A DNA stretch of 51,423 nucleotides from Paenibacillus chibensis (GTDB taxonomy: Bacteria > Bacillota > Bacilli > Paenibacillales > Paenibacillaceae). The DNA is taken from assembly GCF_004001045.1 (NCBI RefSeq), contig NZ_BIMK01000034.1, positions 1 through 51,423 of the forward strand. Reading direction: 5' to 3'. This document shows, piece after piece, positions 42,078 to 51,021 of this stretch. Position 1 is the stretch's first letter, and every line of letters begins with the position of its first letter. The notes below the pieces were generated by a model. That model had not been told where the DNA came from. It made no database searches and saw only the letters and a list, made by a program, of their open reading frames with translations. The position numbers and the translations under genes were made by a program.

Positions 42078-43547
42078 ATGTATCGACTGTTAATCGTAGA
42101 CGACGAGCCGGTGATCGTGAACGGCCTGGTTCAGCTTTTTCAGGAAAATACGGAGCTTGCGCTTGACGTATGCAAGGCATATTCCGCCAAGGAAGCGCTG
42201 GAGACGGCCAAAAGGATGAAGCTCGACATTCTGGTCAGCGACATCCGCATGCCGCATAAAAGCGGGCTGCAGCTGGTGGACGAAATTACCTACTATTGGC
42301 CGCATTGCCGGATCATTTTTCTGACCGGATACAGTGAATTCGAATACGTGCATGAAGCGCTGCGCAAGAGCGCGGACAACTACATATTGAAAACGGAGGG
42401 CATCGATCCGATTTTCGAAGCGGTGAAGAAGGCGGCGGACAAGCTGGACGAGGAGAACCGGCGCAGAATCCGCGAGGAGAAGGCGAAGCTGCATTTTCAG
42501 ATTGCGGAATCCGTCCTGAGAAACGAGCTGATGCAGCGCGTGCTGGGTGGCGAGCCGATCCAAGGGGTGCTGTCCGATGCCCGTTATGAGGAGCTGTCGT
42601 TTGGCATCGACTCGGAGCGTCCGGCATTTTTCGTGGCGGCCAAAATCGACCGCATGGAGGAAACGTCAGCCAAAGGAACGAATGAGGCGACCCAGCGCAT
42701 TTTCAATAATGACCTGCCACCCACCTTCGCCAGCGAGCACGCGGTCATGGAGGACGGCATGCAGCTCTGGCTGCTGCAGCCCGGCGCGGAGCTGCTTGAA
42801 CGCTTTCAGGACGGGGAAGGCACGCAGCGGCTTCACTGGCACGGGATCACGGTGTACATGAAGGGCATTCTGGAGCTGGTGCAGAACGAGTGCGAGCAGC
42901 TGCTGGGCGCATCCGTCTCCTTTGGCATCTCCGGCAATCTTGCCGGCCGCTGGGAAACCGCGGGAAGCCAGTACGGGTCGCTGCAGCGGATGCTGCAGGG
43001 CCGGGCCGCCATGGGCCAGGATATGGTCATTGTAGACATCGAAAAGGCGAGCATCCACGAGGAGGCGCTGTACGAGCCAGGGCGCATGAAGCAGGAGGAT
43101 CTGAAGCAGCTGGTGATCGACCAGATTCACGGCTATATCGAGACGCATTTGTCCGGGGATGTCTCCTTGACGGCGATTGCGGAGGAAGTGCATTTCAACC
43201 CGTCCTACCTGTCGCGCTATTACAAGCAAATGACCGGACAGAACCTGCAGGACTATATCCAGAATAAAAAGCTTGAAGGCGCGGTCCAGCTGATGCGGCA
43301 TACGAGCCTGAAGCTGAATGAAATCGCGGCGCGGGTGGGCTTTGATTCGCACTCATATTTCACGACCTTTTTCAAGAAAAAAATGGGAATGGCGCCTCAG
43401 GATTACCGCAACGCCCACCTGGCGGGAGGGAATAAGGGGAAAGTAACAGATGGTAAACAAAGTGATAGCAATGTAAAAAACTCAAAATTGATAGCGTTTT
43501 CCTTCGAAACCTATAATGAAGGCACGGCTCTACTTTATAAAAAGTGA
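42078..43547 (+). CDS. YesN-type response regulator with AraC domain
   Basis: The 489-residue protein has an N-terminal receiver domain (acidic pocket DDE at 8-10, phosphorylated D55 in SDIRMP, switch Lys about 106), a middle linker domain (about 130-340), and a C-terminal AraC DNA-binding domain (about 350-450: VSLTAIAEEVHFNPSYLSRYYKQMTG and LNEIAARVGFDSHSYFTTFFKKKMG). It works with the kinase encoded two bases upstream. After the AraC domain ends at about 453 there is an extra hydrophilic tail of about 35 residues of lower GC. It probably activates the SBP operon at 43.8 kb. Confidence 0.92.
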   Translation: MYRLLIVDDEPVIVNGLVQLFQENTELALDVCKAYSAKEALETAKRMKLDILVSDIRMPHKSGLQLVDEITYYWPHCRIIFLTGYSEFEYVHEALRKSADNYILKTEGIDPIFEAVKKAADKLDEENRRRIREEKAKLHFQIAESVLRNELMQRVLGGEPIQGVLSDARYEELSFGIDSERPAFFVAAKIDRMEETSAKGTNEATQRIFNNDLPPTFASEHAVMEDGMQLWLLQPGAELLERFQDGEGTQRLHWHGITVYMKGILELVQNECEQLLGASVSFGISGNLAGRWETAGSQYGSLQRMLQGRAAMGQDMVIVDIEKASIHEEALYEPGRMKQEDLKQLVIDQIHGYIETHLSGDVSLTAIAEEVHFNPSYLSRYYKQMTGQNLQDYIQNKKLEGAVQLMRHTSLKLNEIAARVGFDSHSYFTTFFKKKMGMAPQDYRNAHLAGGNKGKVTDGKQSDSNVKNSKLIAFSFETYNEGTALLYKK

Positions 43548-43568
43548 TTTGCAAAGCGCAAGTAGCGA

Positions 43569-43613
43569 AGGGGACGGAATCGTTCTGAAGAAGCGTAGCG
43601 GTCGCCTTTGTCT
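43569..43613. repeat. Interspersed repeat, copy R2
   Basis: Contains TTCTGAAGAAGCGTAGCG, differing by one base from copy R1 at 29914, followed by GTCGCCT. It is in the spacer after the response regulator gene. Confidence 0.55.
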
Positions 43614-43652
43614 CCGAAATTATACGATTAGAAATAGTTCAAAAAAATTTGG

Positions 43653-43704
43653 AGGCAACAGTGATCGGAAGAATGATCCGTAACCGTAGCGGTCACCTTG
43701 TACT
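43653..43704. repeat. Interspersed repeat, related copy R3
   Basis: GATCGGAAGAATGATCC...CGTAGCGGTCACCT keeps the CGTAGCGGTC-CCT end of R2 about 45 bases away and in the same orientation. The front half differs, so it may be a diverged copy. The half GATCGGAAGAATGATC is a small inverted repeat. Confidence 0.4.
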
Positions 43705-43778
43705 TTGTATGGATCAATTGAGCCGAGCACAGACAAGGTAACACAAGCGCCAGCACATAAAGGGGGAAAGCATTCATC

Positions 43779-45506
43779 ATGAAATGGATCAAGCCATGGA
43801 AAATGATTTTGGTTGCCACGATGACGTTATCCGTATTATCCGCCTGCTCGAGCCAAACGAAGGATTCGGCCGGATCTTCATCCCAGACCTCTTCCAAGGA
43901 AGAGAACAAAACCAGCGACGCGACGCCGGAGCCGCTCGGCAAATATGCCGACACGGTGACCGTCACGGAGGTGCTCGGCTACAATCCGCCGGAGGACCCG
44001 CGGACGCCGAAGGGCATCACGCCGGAGCAAAACGCGTACCTCAAAGATTTGAAAGACATGCTGAACATTGAAGTCAAATACAAATGGACGGTGCCGTCCA
44101 GCCAATTCGAGCAAAAGTTCTCGCTAGCGATGGCCTCGGCCGACCTGCCGGACATCATGGAGCTCGATCCGAAAAACTTCGAAAAGCTGAAAAAGCAGGG
44201 CATGCTCGCCGATTTGACGAAGGCATACAACGATTACGCATCGCCTGAGCTGAAAAAGTACATGGAATCCGACGGCGGCTTCGCGATGAAGACCTACTCC
44301 GACGATGGGAAGCAGCTGGCGATGCCGGCCTTCGAGGACCCGTTTCTGTCCACGCAGCTGCTCTGGCTCCGCAAGGACTGGCTGGATAACTTGAAGCTGC
44401 AGCCGCCAAAAACGATGGATGAGCTGGACAAGGTCGCAGAAGCCTTCACCAAAAACGATCCGAACCAAAACGGCAAAAACGACACCTACGGCGTCGCCCT
44501 GCAGAAAAACCTGTTCTTCTGGGGTTATGATCTTAGAGGCTTCTTTAATGGCTTTGGTGCTTATCCATCCGACGGCAACAACCAGACGGCATGGATTAAA
44601 GATAGCGGCGGCAAGCTGATTCCCGGCCTGATTCAGCCGGAAGTGAAGACGGCGCTGGGCAAATTGCAATCCTGGTATAAGGACGGCATCCTCGATAAGG
44701 AATTTGCGCTGAAAGATGACACCAAGACGGTTGAGGACATTGTGGCAGGTAAAGTGGGGATTGTGTATGGCGAATGGTGGTATCCGAACTTCCCTCTGAA
44801 CAACAGTGTCGATAAGGATCCGAAGGCGGACTGGATCGCCATTCAGATTCCTGGCTTGGACGGCCCGGGCAAATCGCTTGTGCCTAAAATCCGCAGCGGA
44901 AAAGCTTTTGCAGTGAACAAGAGCATGAAGCATCCGGAAGCAGCCATTAAGATGCTGAATTACTACATCGAAGTGGGCAAGAAGAAATACCAAGGCAAGA
45001 CCGAGGCGAAAGACGGCTTTGTATACAACTGGTTCAATCCGCGGATTTACAATCCGGCCTCGATCGATACGATCTATACCGAAGTCAACAAGGCGCTTGA
45101 TGCAAAACAAACGGAAATTACGCTGGATGACGAAAACTTCAAAGATGTCGAAAAAGTGTTCCAAGCAAGAAACGATTATTTCTCCGGAAATACGCAAACG
45201 GGAAGCAAAGGCGTCAACTGGGGACTCTATTTCAGCCGTGCGGCGAAAGACGGCGGTTGGGGTACGACACGTAAGATCAAGGAAGCTGGAGCTTATGTAA
45301 ACAACGAGTTCTACGGACTTCCGACCGAAACGCAAGTTGAAAAAGGCGCTCAGCTGGATAAGCTGATGCAGGAATCTTTCACCAAAATCATTATGGGCGC
45401 ATCGCTGGACGAGTTCGACAAGTTCGTGCAGAGCTGGAAATCCCTTGGCGGCGATCAAGTGACGCAAGAGGTGAACGACTGGTACAGCAAACAGGCCGAG
45501 AAATAA
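43779..45506 (+). CDS. Extracellular solute-binding lipoprotein
   Basis: The 575-residue protein has a lipoprotein signal with lipobox SVLSAC (lipidated Cys at about residue 23) and a long Ser/Thr/Lys-rich tether (24-55). The body has the layout of large oligosaccharide binding proteins (LWLRKDWLDNLKLQPPKTMDEL, MPAFEDPF). NDPNQNGKNDTYG (about 225-238) is a calcium-binding EF-hand-like loop as in alginate-binding AlgQ proteins. AAAGGGGG precedes the ATG. It is the first gene of the SBP-permease-permease-oxidoreductase-GH35 operon and sits after YesM/YesN. Its ligand is probably a galactose-containing oligosaccharide, judging from the last gene. Confidence 0.9.
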   Translation: MKWIKPWKMILVATMTLSVLSACSSQTKDSAGSSSQTSSKEENKTSDATPEPLGKYADTVTVTEVLGYNPPEDPRTPKGITPEQNAYLKDLKDMLNIEVKYKWTVPSSQFEQKFSLAMASADLPDIMELDPKNFEKLKKQGMLADLTKAYNDYASPELKKYMESDGGFAMKTYSDDGKQLAMPAFEDPFLSTQLLWLRKDWLDNLKLQPPKTMDELDKVAEAFTKNDPNQNGKNDTYGVALQKNLFFWGYDLRGFFNGFGAYPSDGNNQTAWIKDSGGKLIPGLIQPEVKTALGKLQSWYKDGILDKEFALKDDTKTVEDIVAGKVGIVYGEWWYPNFPLNNSVDKDPKADWIAIQIPGLDGPGKSLVPKIRSGKAFAVNKSMKHPEAAIKMLNYYIEVGKKKYQGKTEAKDGFVYNWFNPRIYNPASIDTIYTEVNKALDAKQTEITLDDENFKDVEKVFQARNDYFSGNTQTGSKGVNWGLYFSRAAKDGGWGTTRKIKEAGAYVNNEFYGLPTETQVEKGAQLDKLMQESFTKIIMGASLDEFDKFVQSWKSLGGDQVTQEVNDWYSKQAEK

Positions 45507-45548
45507 AATCCGGCTTGTGGGTTGCTGCAGCAATCGATTGAAGTGATG

Positions 45549-45592
45549 AAACGGGAGGAGGAGCCTGAAGATGCCGGCGCTTCCTCCCGTTT
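45549..45592 (+). promoter_or_regulatory. Large hairpin between SBP and permease genes
   Basis: AAACGGGAGGA and TCCTCCCGTTT form an 11-pair stem around a 22-base region with its own small stem. No T-run follows (AAGATTAG). It lies 43 bases after the SBP stop and 25 before the permease. Such hairpins protect the SBP mRNA end so that more binding protein than permease is made. Confidence 0.65.
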
Positions 45593-45616
45593 AAGATTAG
45601 GCGGGGAGGTTCATCT

Positions 45617-46507
45617 GTGAGAACACTAAAAAAAGAATATATATTTCACCTCATGCTGATTCCCGGGGTTATTGTGACGCTGATTTATGCGTACGGCCCC
45701 ATGGCCGGCTTAGTTATGGCTTTTCAGCAGTTTGAGCCGCTATCCGGTTTTTTCCACTCGAAGTTCGTCGGGTTTGATAATTTCACGTATGTGTTTAATA
45801 TGCCTGATTTTAAGCAAGTGTTATGGAACACTGTGGTGATTGCCGTAATTAAAATGGTACTCGCTTTGCTGGTGCCTTTGATCCTGGCTTTATTGCTCAA
45901 CGAGGTGACCAAACGCTGGTTCTCGCGCTTTATTCAATCCGCCGTTTTCCTACCGTTCTTTCTGTCCTGGACGGTGCTTGGCGGGGTAATTATCGAATTG
46001 TTCTCCTTGAGCGGTCCCGTCAACGGATTAATTGCATCGATGGGACTGAAACCGATTATGTTCATGCTGGATAATCAGTGGTTCCGCGGTATCATCATCG
46101 GCTCCGATATCTGGAAAGGCATGGGCTATAACATGATCATCATCCTGGCTGCCATTACGGGCATCAATGCGACGCTTTATGAAGCGGCTGAAGTGGATGG
46201 CGCAGGCAGATGGAAGCAAATGCTTCATATCACGCTCCCGGGGATCGCTCCGATCATCATTGTGCTTGGCGTGCTGAGCCTTGGCGGTATTTTGAATGCC
46301 GGATTCGAGCAAATCCTGATCATGTATAACCCGACCGTATACGAAGGAGCCGACATCATCGATACGTTCGTATACAGGCTCGGCATGTTCAGCCAGCAAT
46401 TCGGGCCTGCGGCCGCCGTGGGACTGTTCAAATCGGTGATCTCGCTCGTGCTCGTGTCCGTGACCTATTATGCGGCTTACAAATTCAACAATTACCGGAT
46501 CTTTTAG
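45617..46507 (+). CDS. LplB-type ABC transporter permease
   Basis: The 296-residue permease starts at GTG 45617 behind GCGGGGAGG. It has about six helices and the EAA loop YEAAEVDGAGRWKQMLHITLPGIAPI, plus the family C-terminal VGLFKSVISLVLVSVTYYAAYKFNNYRIF. It pairs with the permease encoded 16 bases downstream and the SBP upstream. As in the other cluster no ATPase is present, so a shared MsmX-type ATPase is likely. Confidence 0.92.
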   Translation: MRTLKKEYIFHLMLIPGVIVTLIYAYGPMAGLVMAFQQFEPLSGFFHSKFVGFDNFTYVFNMPDFKQVLWNTVVIAVIKMVLALLVPLILALLLNEVTKRWFSRFIQSAVFLPFFLSWTVLGGVIIELFSLSGPVNGLIASMGLKPIMFMLDNQWFRGIIIGSDIWKGMGYNMIIILAAITGINATLYEAAEVDGAGRWKQMLHITLPGIAPIIIVLGVLSLGGILNAGFEQILIMYNPTVYEGADIIDTFVYRLGMFSQQFGPAAAVGLFKSVISLVLVSVTYYAAYKFNNYRIF

Positions 46508-46523
46508 GCAGGAGGCAACAGAC

Positions 46524-47411
46524 ATGATTAGATCAACGCTTAGCAGAAAGATTTTCGTGGTAATCAACACGCTGGTGCTTACCGCCATTACCTTGCTCGG
46601 AATCATCCCTTTCATTCATTTGCTGTCCGTTTCCCTCAGCTCGAATACGGCAGCGATGGCCGGCGAGGTCAAGCTGTGGCCGGTGGGCTTCAACTTCGAT
46701 GCTTACCGTTACCTTGGGGAGAAGGTTGAATTCTTCCGGTCCCTTGGCGTTTCCGTTGAGCGGGTGGTGCTGGGAACGGCCGTGAATATGTTTTTATGCT
46801 TCATAACCGCCTTTCCGTTAGCGAAATCGGTGGATCAATTTAAATTCAGAACGGTGTATGTCTGGTTTTTTGCCGTCACGATGTTTTTTGGCGGCGGTCT
46901 GATTCCGACGTATATCATCGTCAAAAATACAGGGCTGATCGATTCAATTTGGGCGCTCATCCTGCCCGGGGCGCTGAGTGTGTGGAACATGGTGCTGATG
47001 CTGAACTTTTTCCGGTCGATTCCGCGGGAGCTGGATGAGGCCGCGACGATTGACGGTGCCGGACAGTGGCGGGTTCTATGGCAGATTTATTTGCCTGTTT
47101 CGCTGCCTTCCATCGCTACGATCGGATTGTTTACGATTGTAGGCCACTGGAACTCGTGGTTCGACGGTATCCTGTACCTGAACTCGCCGGATAAATATCC
47201 GCTCCAGACCTATCTGTCCACGCTCATCATGTCGATCAATGCCCAGATGCAGTCCCTTTCGCTCGAGCAGATCAAGGCGATGGAGAATTTGAGCGAGAAG
47301 ACGCTGCAGACGGCGCAAATCTTCATGGGGGCGCTGCCGATCATGATCGTGTATCCGTTCCTGCAGAAGTATTTCGTGAAAGGCATGACGGTCGGAAGCG
47401 TCAAGGAATAG
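46524..47411 (+). CDS. LplC/YtcP-type ABC transporter permease
   Basis: From the ATG at 46524 (GCAGGAGG about eight bases upstream) the product is 295 residues. It carries MFFGGGLIPTYIIVKNTGLIDSIWALILPG, the EAA loop LDEAATIDGAGQWRVLWQIYLPVSLPS and the C-terminal PFLQKYFVKGMTVGSVKE. Partner of the LplB-type permease just upstream. An open frame extends upstream into that gene's end but has no ribosome site. Confidence 0.92.
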   Translation: MIRSTLSRKIFVVINTLVLTAITLLGIIPFIHLLSVSLSSNTAAMAGEVKLWPVGFNFDAYRYLGEKVEFFRSLGVSVERVVLGTAVNMFLCFITAFPLAKSVDQFKFRTVYVWFFAVTMFFGGGLIPTYIIVKNTGLIDSIWALILPGALSVWNMVLMLNFFRSIPRELDEAATIDGAGQWRVLWQIYLPVSLPSIATIGLFTIVGHWNSWFDGILYLNSPDKYPLQTYLSTLIMSINAQMQSLSLEQIKAMENLSEKTLQTAQIFMGALPIMIVYPFLQKYFVKGMTVGSVKE

Positions 47412-47448
47412 CAGCTTGTAACATCTTCGTAAGGGAGTGCAATTTCGG

Positions 47449-48723
47449 ATGAAGAAAGTAAAGGTAGCCTTAATCGGCGCAGGACTGCGCGGAATCAACT
47501 ATTTGGAATATGCGGTCTCGCATCCGCACGAGCTGGAAGTGGTGGCCGTGGCTGAACCGGTGCGGGAGCGGCGGGAGAGCTTTCAGGCAAAACATCATCT
47601 GGCGGATGAGATGTGCTTCGAGCATTGGGACGACTTTTTTAAGGCTCCGAAAATGGCCGACGCCGTCCTGATCTGCACGCAGGACACGCAGCATTACGAG
47701 CCGACGATGAAGGCGCTTGAAGCGGGATACCACGTGCTGCTGGAAAAGCCGATGTCCCCAGATCCCGAGGAATGCATCAGAATGGGCGAGTTGGCGGCGG
47801 AGGCGGGGCTGGTGTTCTCCATCTGCCACGTGCTGCGGTACACCCCGTTCTTCCAGACGCTGAAAAGCCTGCTGGAGGACGGGAAGATCGGCAGGCTTAT
47901 CTCGATCCAGCACAACGAAAACGTCGGGTACTGGCATCAGGCCCACAGCTTCGTGCGCGGCAACTGGCGCCGTAAGGACGAGTCCAGCCCGATGATCCTC
48001 GCCAAGTCCTGCCATGACCTGGACATTCTGTCCTGGCTGGCCGGCGCGGACTGCGTCAAGGTGTCCTCCTTCGGGGACCTGACCCATTTCAAAGCGTCCG
48101 AGGCCCCGGAAGGCGCGCCGCTGCGCTGCCTCGACGGCTGCCCGGTCGCGGATTCCTGCCTCTATTACGCGCCGGACGTGTATTTGACCGAGGACACGAA
48201 TTGGCCGACGTCGGCGATCAGCGACGACATGAGCTACGATGCCCGCGTGAAGGCGCTGCAAGAAGGGCCGTACGGCCGCTGCGTGTATCATTGCGACAAC
48301 GACGTGGTCGACCATCAGGTCGTCAATCTGGAATTCGCGAACGAAGTGACGGTCGCGTTCACGATGAGCGCATTCACACGGGACGTGAGCCGGACGATCA
48401 AGCTTATGGGAACGACGGGCGAGATCCGTGGCGCGATGGAAAAGAACGAAATCGAAATCATCCACTTCGGCAGCGGCAAGGTCGAGCGCATCAGCTTCTC
48501 CGATATGGGCGGCCATGTCGGACACGGCGGCGGCGACATGGGGCTCGTCAAGGATTTCCTGAGACTCGTCCGTGCGGACGGCAAAGCCGAGGGGCTCACG
48601 TCGGCGGCGCATTCGGTGCAAAGCCATCTGATGGCGTTCGCGGCGGAGGAGTCCCGCGTTTCGGGCGAAGTGATCCGCCTGAAAGAGTTCGGACAGCGGT
48701 ACAGCCATGAGAAAGTGAAATAA
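47449..48723 (+). CDS. Gfo/Idh/MocA family oxidoreductase
   Basis: From the ATG at 47449 (AAGGGAG about 11 bases upstream) the product is 424 residues. It has an NAD(P)-binding Rossmann start VALIGAGLRG, the signature LLEKPMSPDPEEC (catalytic Lys in EKP) at about 110, and HDLDILSWLAGA. Residues about 220-290 hold a Cys cluster, C-x3-C-x5-C then C-x3-C (RCVYHC), which could bind a metal. Members oxidise or reduce sugars and sugar derivatives. In this operon it likely modifies a sugar released by the GH35 enzyme next door. An in-frame GTG at 47437 overlaps the ribosome site and is less likely. Confidence 0.9.
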   Translation: MKKVKVALIGAGLRGINYLEYAVSHPHELEVVAVAEPVRERRESFQAKHHLADEMCFEHWDDFFKAPKMADAVLICTQDTQHYEPTMKALEAGYHVLLEKPMSPDPEECIRMGELAAEAGLVFSICHVLRYTPFFQTLKSLLEDGKIGRLISIQHNENVGYWHQAHSFVRGNWRRKDESSPMILAKSCHDLDILSWLAGADCVKVSSFGDLTHFKASEAPEGAPLRCLDGCPVADSCLYYAPDVYLTEDTNWPTSAISDDMSYDARVKALQEGPYGRCVYHCDNDVVDHQVVNLEFANEVTVAFTMSAFTRDVSRTIKLMGTTGEIRGAMEKNEIEIIHFGSGKVERISFSDMGGHVGHGGGDMGLVKDFLRLVRADGKAEGLTSAAHSVQSHLMAFAAEESRVSGEVIRLKEFGQRYSHEKVK

Positions 48724-48740
48724 ACAAGCGGGAGGACATC

Positions 48741-50489
48741 ATGCCAACATTTCATTATTCGGGCTCTTCATTCATTCTGGATGACCAGCCGATCCAAATT
48801 TTATCGGGGGCGCTGCATTATTTCCGCGTCGTGCCGGAGTACTGGGAAGATCGGCTGCGGAAGCTGAAAGCTCTCGGGCTAAATACCGTGGAGACGTATG
48901 TGCCTTGGAACATACATGAGCCCATCAAGGGGCAGTTCAACTTCGAAGGCATCGCCGATCTGGAGCGCTTCGTTACGCTGGCCGGACAACTCGGTCTGCA
49001 CGTGATCGTACGGCCATCTCCATATATTTGCGCCGAATGGGAATTCGGCGGCCTGCCGGCATGGCTGCTGGCGGATTCGGATATGCGTCTGCGCTGCTTC
49101 CATCAGCCGTTCCTGGACCATGTGGACGATTATTATGATGTGCTGCTGCCGAAGCTGAAGCCGCTGCTCTGCACGCAGGGCGGGCCGATCATCGCCCTGC
49201 AGATCGAGAATGAGTACGGAAGCTACGGCAACGACAAGGCTTACCTGAACTATCTCAAAGACGCGATGATCAAGCGCGGCATGGACGTGCTGCTGTTCAC
49301 CTCCGATGGTCCGGAAGACGCCATGCTGCAGGGCGGAATGGTCGACGGCGTGCTGGCGACAGTGAACTTCGGTTCACGCGCAGAGGAAGCCTTCGACAAG
49401 CTGCGCGAGTATCAGCCGGACGCGCCCATTATGTGCATGGAATACTGGAACGGGTGGTTCGACCACTGGCGCGAGGAGCATCACACCCGTCCGGCCGAGG
49501 ACGCGGCCGCGGTGCTGGACGACATGCTGCGCCTGGGCGCTTCCGTGAACTTCTACATGTTCCATGGCGGAACGAACTTCGGCTTCTGGAACGGCGCCAA
49601 CGGACATACCGCGGACAGCTATGAGCCGACCGTGACCAGCTACGATTACGACGCGCTGCTGAGCGAAACCGGCGAGCCGACGGACAAGTATTATGCCGTG
49701 CGGAAAGTCATCTCCAAATATGTTCCGGTCGAACCGGCCGATCTGCCGGCACCGATTCCGACGCGTGCCTATGGTACCGTAGCTTTGACGGAGCAGGCTG
49801 CCTTGTCGGCCAACCTGGACAACATATCAACGGCCATTCATACCTCGTACCCGGAACCGATGGAAAAGCTGGGGCAGGACTACGGCTTCATCCAGTACCG
49901 GACCTTCATCTCCGGCCCGAGACCGGAGGATGAGCTGTTCATTCAGTATGTGCGCGACCGCGCGCTCGTCTTCCTGAACGGGGAGCTTGCGGGAACGCTG
50001 GATCGAGCCGAGCCCGGCCAGCAGATCAAGTTCGCGGTTCCGCCGGAAGGCCTCGAACTGACCCTGCTCGTGGAGAACATGGGCCGCGTCAACTACGGCC
50101 CATACATGAAAGACCGCAAAGGCATCACCGAAGGCGTCCGCTTCGGCAGACAGTTCCTGTCTGAGTGGACGACGCATCCGCTGCCGCTGAGCGACCTGTC
50201 GGGGCTGAAGTTTGCCCCGGGCGGCGAGCCGAATGGACCGGCCTTTTACCGTGGGAGTTTCGATGCTGAAGAGGCGACGGATACCTTCATCCGCCTGGAG
50301 GGCTGGACGAAAGGCGTCGTTTTCGTGAACGGCTTCAATCTTGGGCGGTACTGGAGCATCGGACCGCAGAAGACGCTGTACGTGCCGGGTCCGCTGCTGC
50401 GTCAAGGCAGCAATGAGATTGTTGTTTTTGAGCTGTACGGCTGCGATTCGCCGCAGGTGGAGTTTGTGGATCGGGCGGATTTGGGATAG
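48741..50489 (+). CDS. GH35 beta-galactosidase
   Basis: The 582-residue protein is a glycoside hydrolase family 35 enzyme. It has SGALHYFRVVPEYWEDRL at the N-terminus, TVETYVPWNIHEP, the acid/base Glu in LQIENEYGSYG (about 157), the nucleophile Glu in MCMEYWNGWFDHW (about 234), and MFHGGTNFGFWNGAN. C-terminal beta domains follow the TIM barrel (about 320-582). There is no signal peptide, so it is cytoplasmic and splits terminal beta-galactose from imported oligosaccharides. CGGGAGG precedes the ATG. It is the last gene of the operon and is followed by a strong terminator. Confidence 0.94.
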   Translation: MPTFHYSGSSFILDDQPIQILSGALHYFRVVPEYWEDRLRKLKALGLNTVETYVPWNIHEPIKGQFNFEGIADLERFVTLAGQLGLHVIVRPSPYICAEWEFGGLPAWLLADSDMRLRCFHQPFLDHVDDYYDVLLPKLKPLLCTQGGPIIALQIENEYGSYGNDKAYLNYLKDAMIKRGMDVLLFTSDGPEDAMLQGGMVDGVLATVNFGSRAEEAFDKLREYQPDAPIMCMEYWNGWFDHWREEHHTRPAEDAAAVLDDMLRLGASVNFYMFHGGTNFGFWNGANGHTADSYEPTVTSYDYDALLSETGEPTDKYYAVRKVISKYVPVEPADLPAPIPTRAYGTVALTEQAALSANLDNISTAIHTSYPEPMEKLGQDYGFIQYRTFISGPRPEDELFIQYVRDRALVFLNGELAGTLDRAEPGQQIKFAVPPEGLELTLLVENMGRVNYGPYMKDRKGITEGVRFGRQFLSEWTTHPLPLSDLSGLKFAPGGEPNGPAFYRGSFDAEEATDTFIRLEGWTKGVVFVNGFNLGRYWSIGPQKTLYVPGPLLRQGSNEIVVFELYGCDSPQVEFVDRADLG

Positions 50490-50504
50490 GAATTATTGTA
50501 TTAA

Positions 50505-50538
50505 GCCTGCCGGGCATTTGCCCGGCGGGCTTTTTTTG
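50505..50538 (+). terminator. Operon terminator after the GH35 gene
   Basis: AGCCTGCCGGGC pairs with GCCCGGCGGGCT (12 pairs including one G-U) around a four-base loop, then seven Ts. Confidence 0.95.
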
Positions 50539-50628
50539 GTGTGGCGTAGTAGTTGTTTTTGAAAGGAGTGTATGAACCGTTGACCATGCTAAACTGGATG
50601 CTAAAGTGAATCGGTAATCGCTGCTTTT

Positions 50629-50658
50629 TTGCTGTTCATTGAGGACATCGGATATAAT
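50629..50658 (+). promoter_or_regulatory. Sigma-A promoter of the small lipoprotein
   Basis: TTGCTG (50629-50634), 18-base spacer and perfect TATAAT (50653-50658), about 21 bases before the ATG. Confidence 0.65.
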
Positions 50659-50679
50659 TATTTGTGAGGAGGGTGGAAA

Positions 50680-51012
50680 ATGAAAAAAGCAGGAGTATTA
50701 TTATATTTTCTGGTTTTTATTTTATGTGTTATTGGTTGTTCCACCAAAGATGAACATTTTAATAATTCAAGCCTAAATCAAAACTTTCCAGTTCCGAAAA
50801 CAGCTGAACTTCAGGAGAAAAAGGAAAACTCGGAAGAGTACACCCTAAAAGACGTTAAAGAAGAAAACGGACTACCAGACTATTACCGTAAAGAAATAGA
50901 GAGACGCGGATGGGCGGAAATAGATAGATTGGGCTCGAAGTATACCTTTCAGAACGGGAATAAGAAAATAAATTTAATTGTACTAACGGAAAAAATACTA
51001 ATACAGCTATAG
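50680..51012 (+). CDS. Small lipoprotein of unknown function
   Basis: The 110-residue product has a lipoprotein signal peptide with lipobox CVIGC (lipidated Cys at about 20). The mature part is charged and contains LPDYYRKEIERRGWAEIDRLGSKYTFQNGNKKINLIVL. I do not recognise a domain. It is AT-rich compared with the operon upstream, suggesting separate origin. GAGGAGGG precedes the ATG. It has its own promoter and converges on the amidase-domain gene at the window end, sharing a terminator hairpin with it. Confidence 0.75.
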   Translation: MKKAGVLLYFLVFILCVIGCSTKDEHFNNSSLNQNFPVPKTAELQEKKENSEEYTLKDVKEENGLPDYYRKEIERRGWAEIDRLGSKYTFQNGNKKINLIVLTEKILIQL

Positions 51013-51021
51013 AGCTAAGTA

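Noticed and set aside
44124..45533. Minus-strand 469-codon frame opposite the second binding protein
   Set aside because: Shadow of a clear lipoprotein gene.
47470..48708. Minus-strand 412-codon frame opposite the oxidoreductase
   Set aside because: Shadow frame; the oxidoreductase motifs on the plus strand are decisive.
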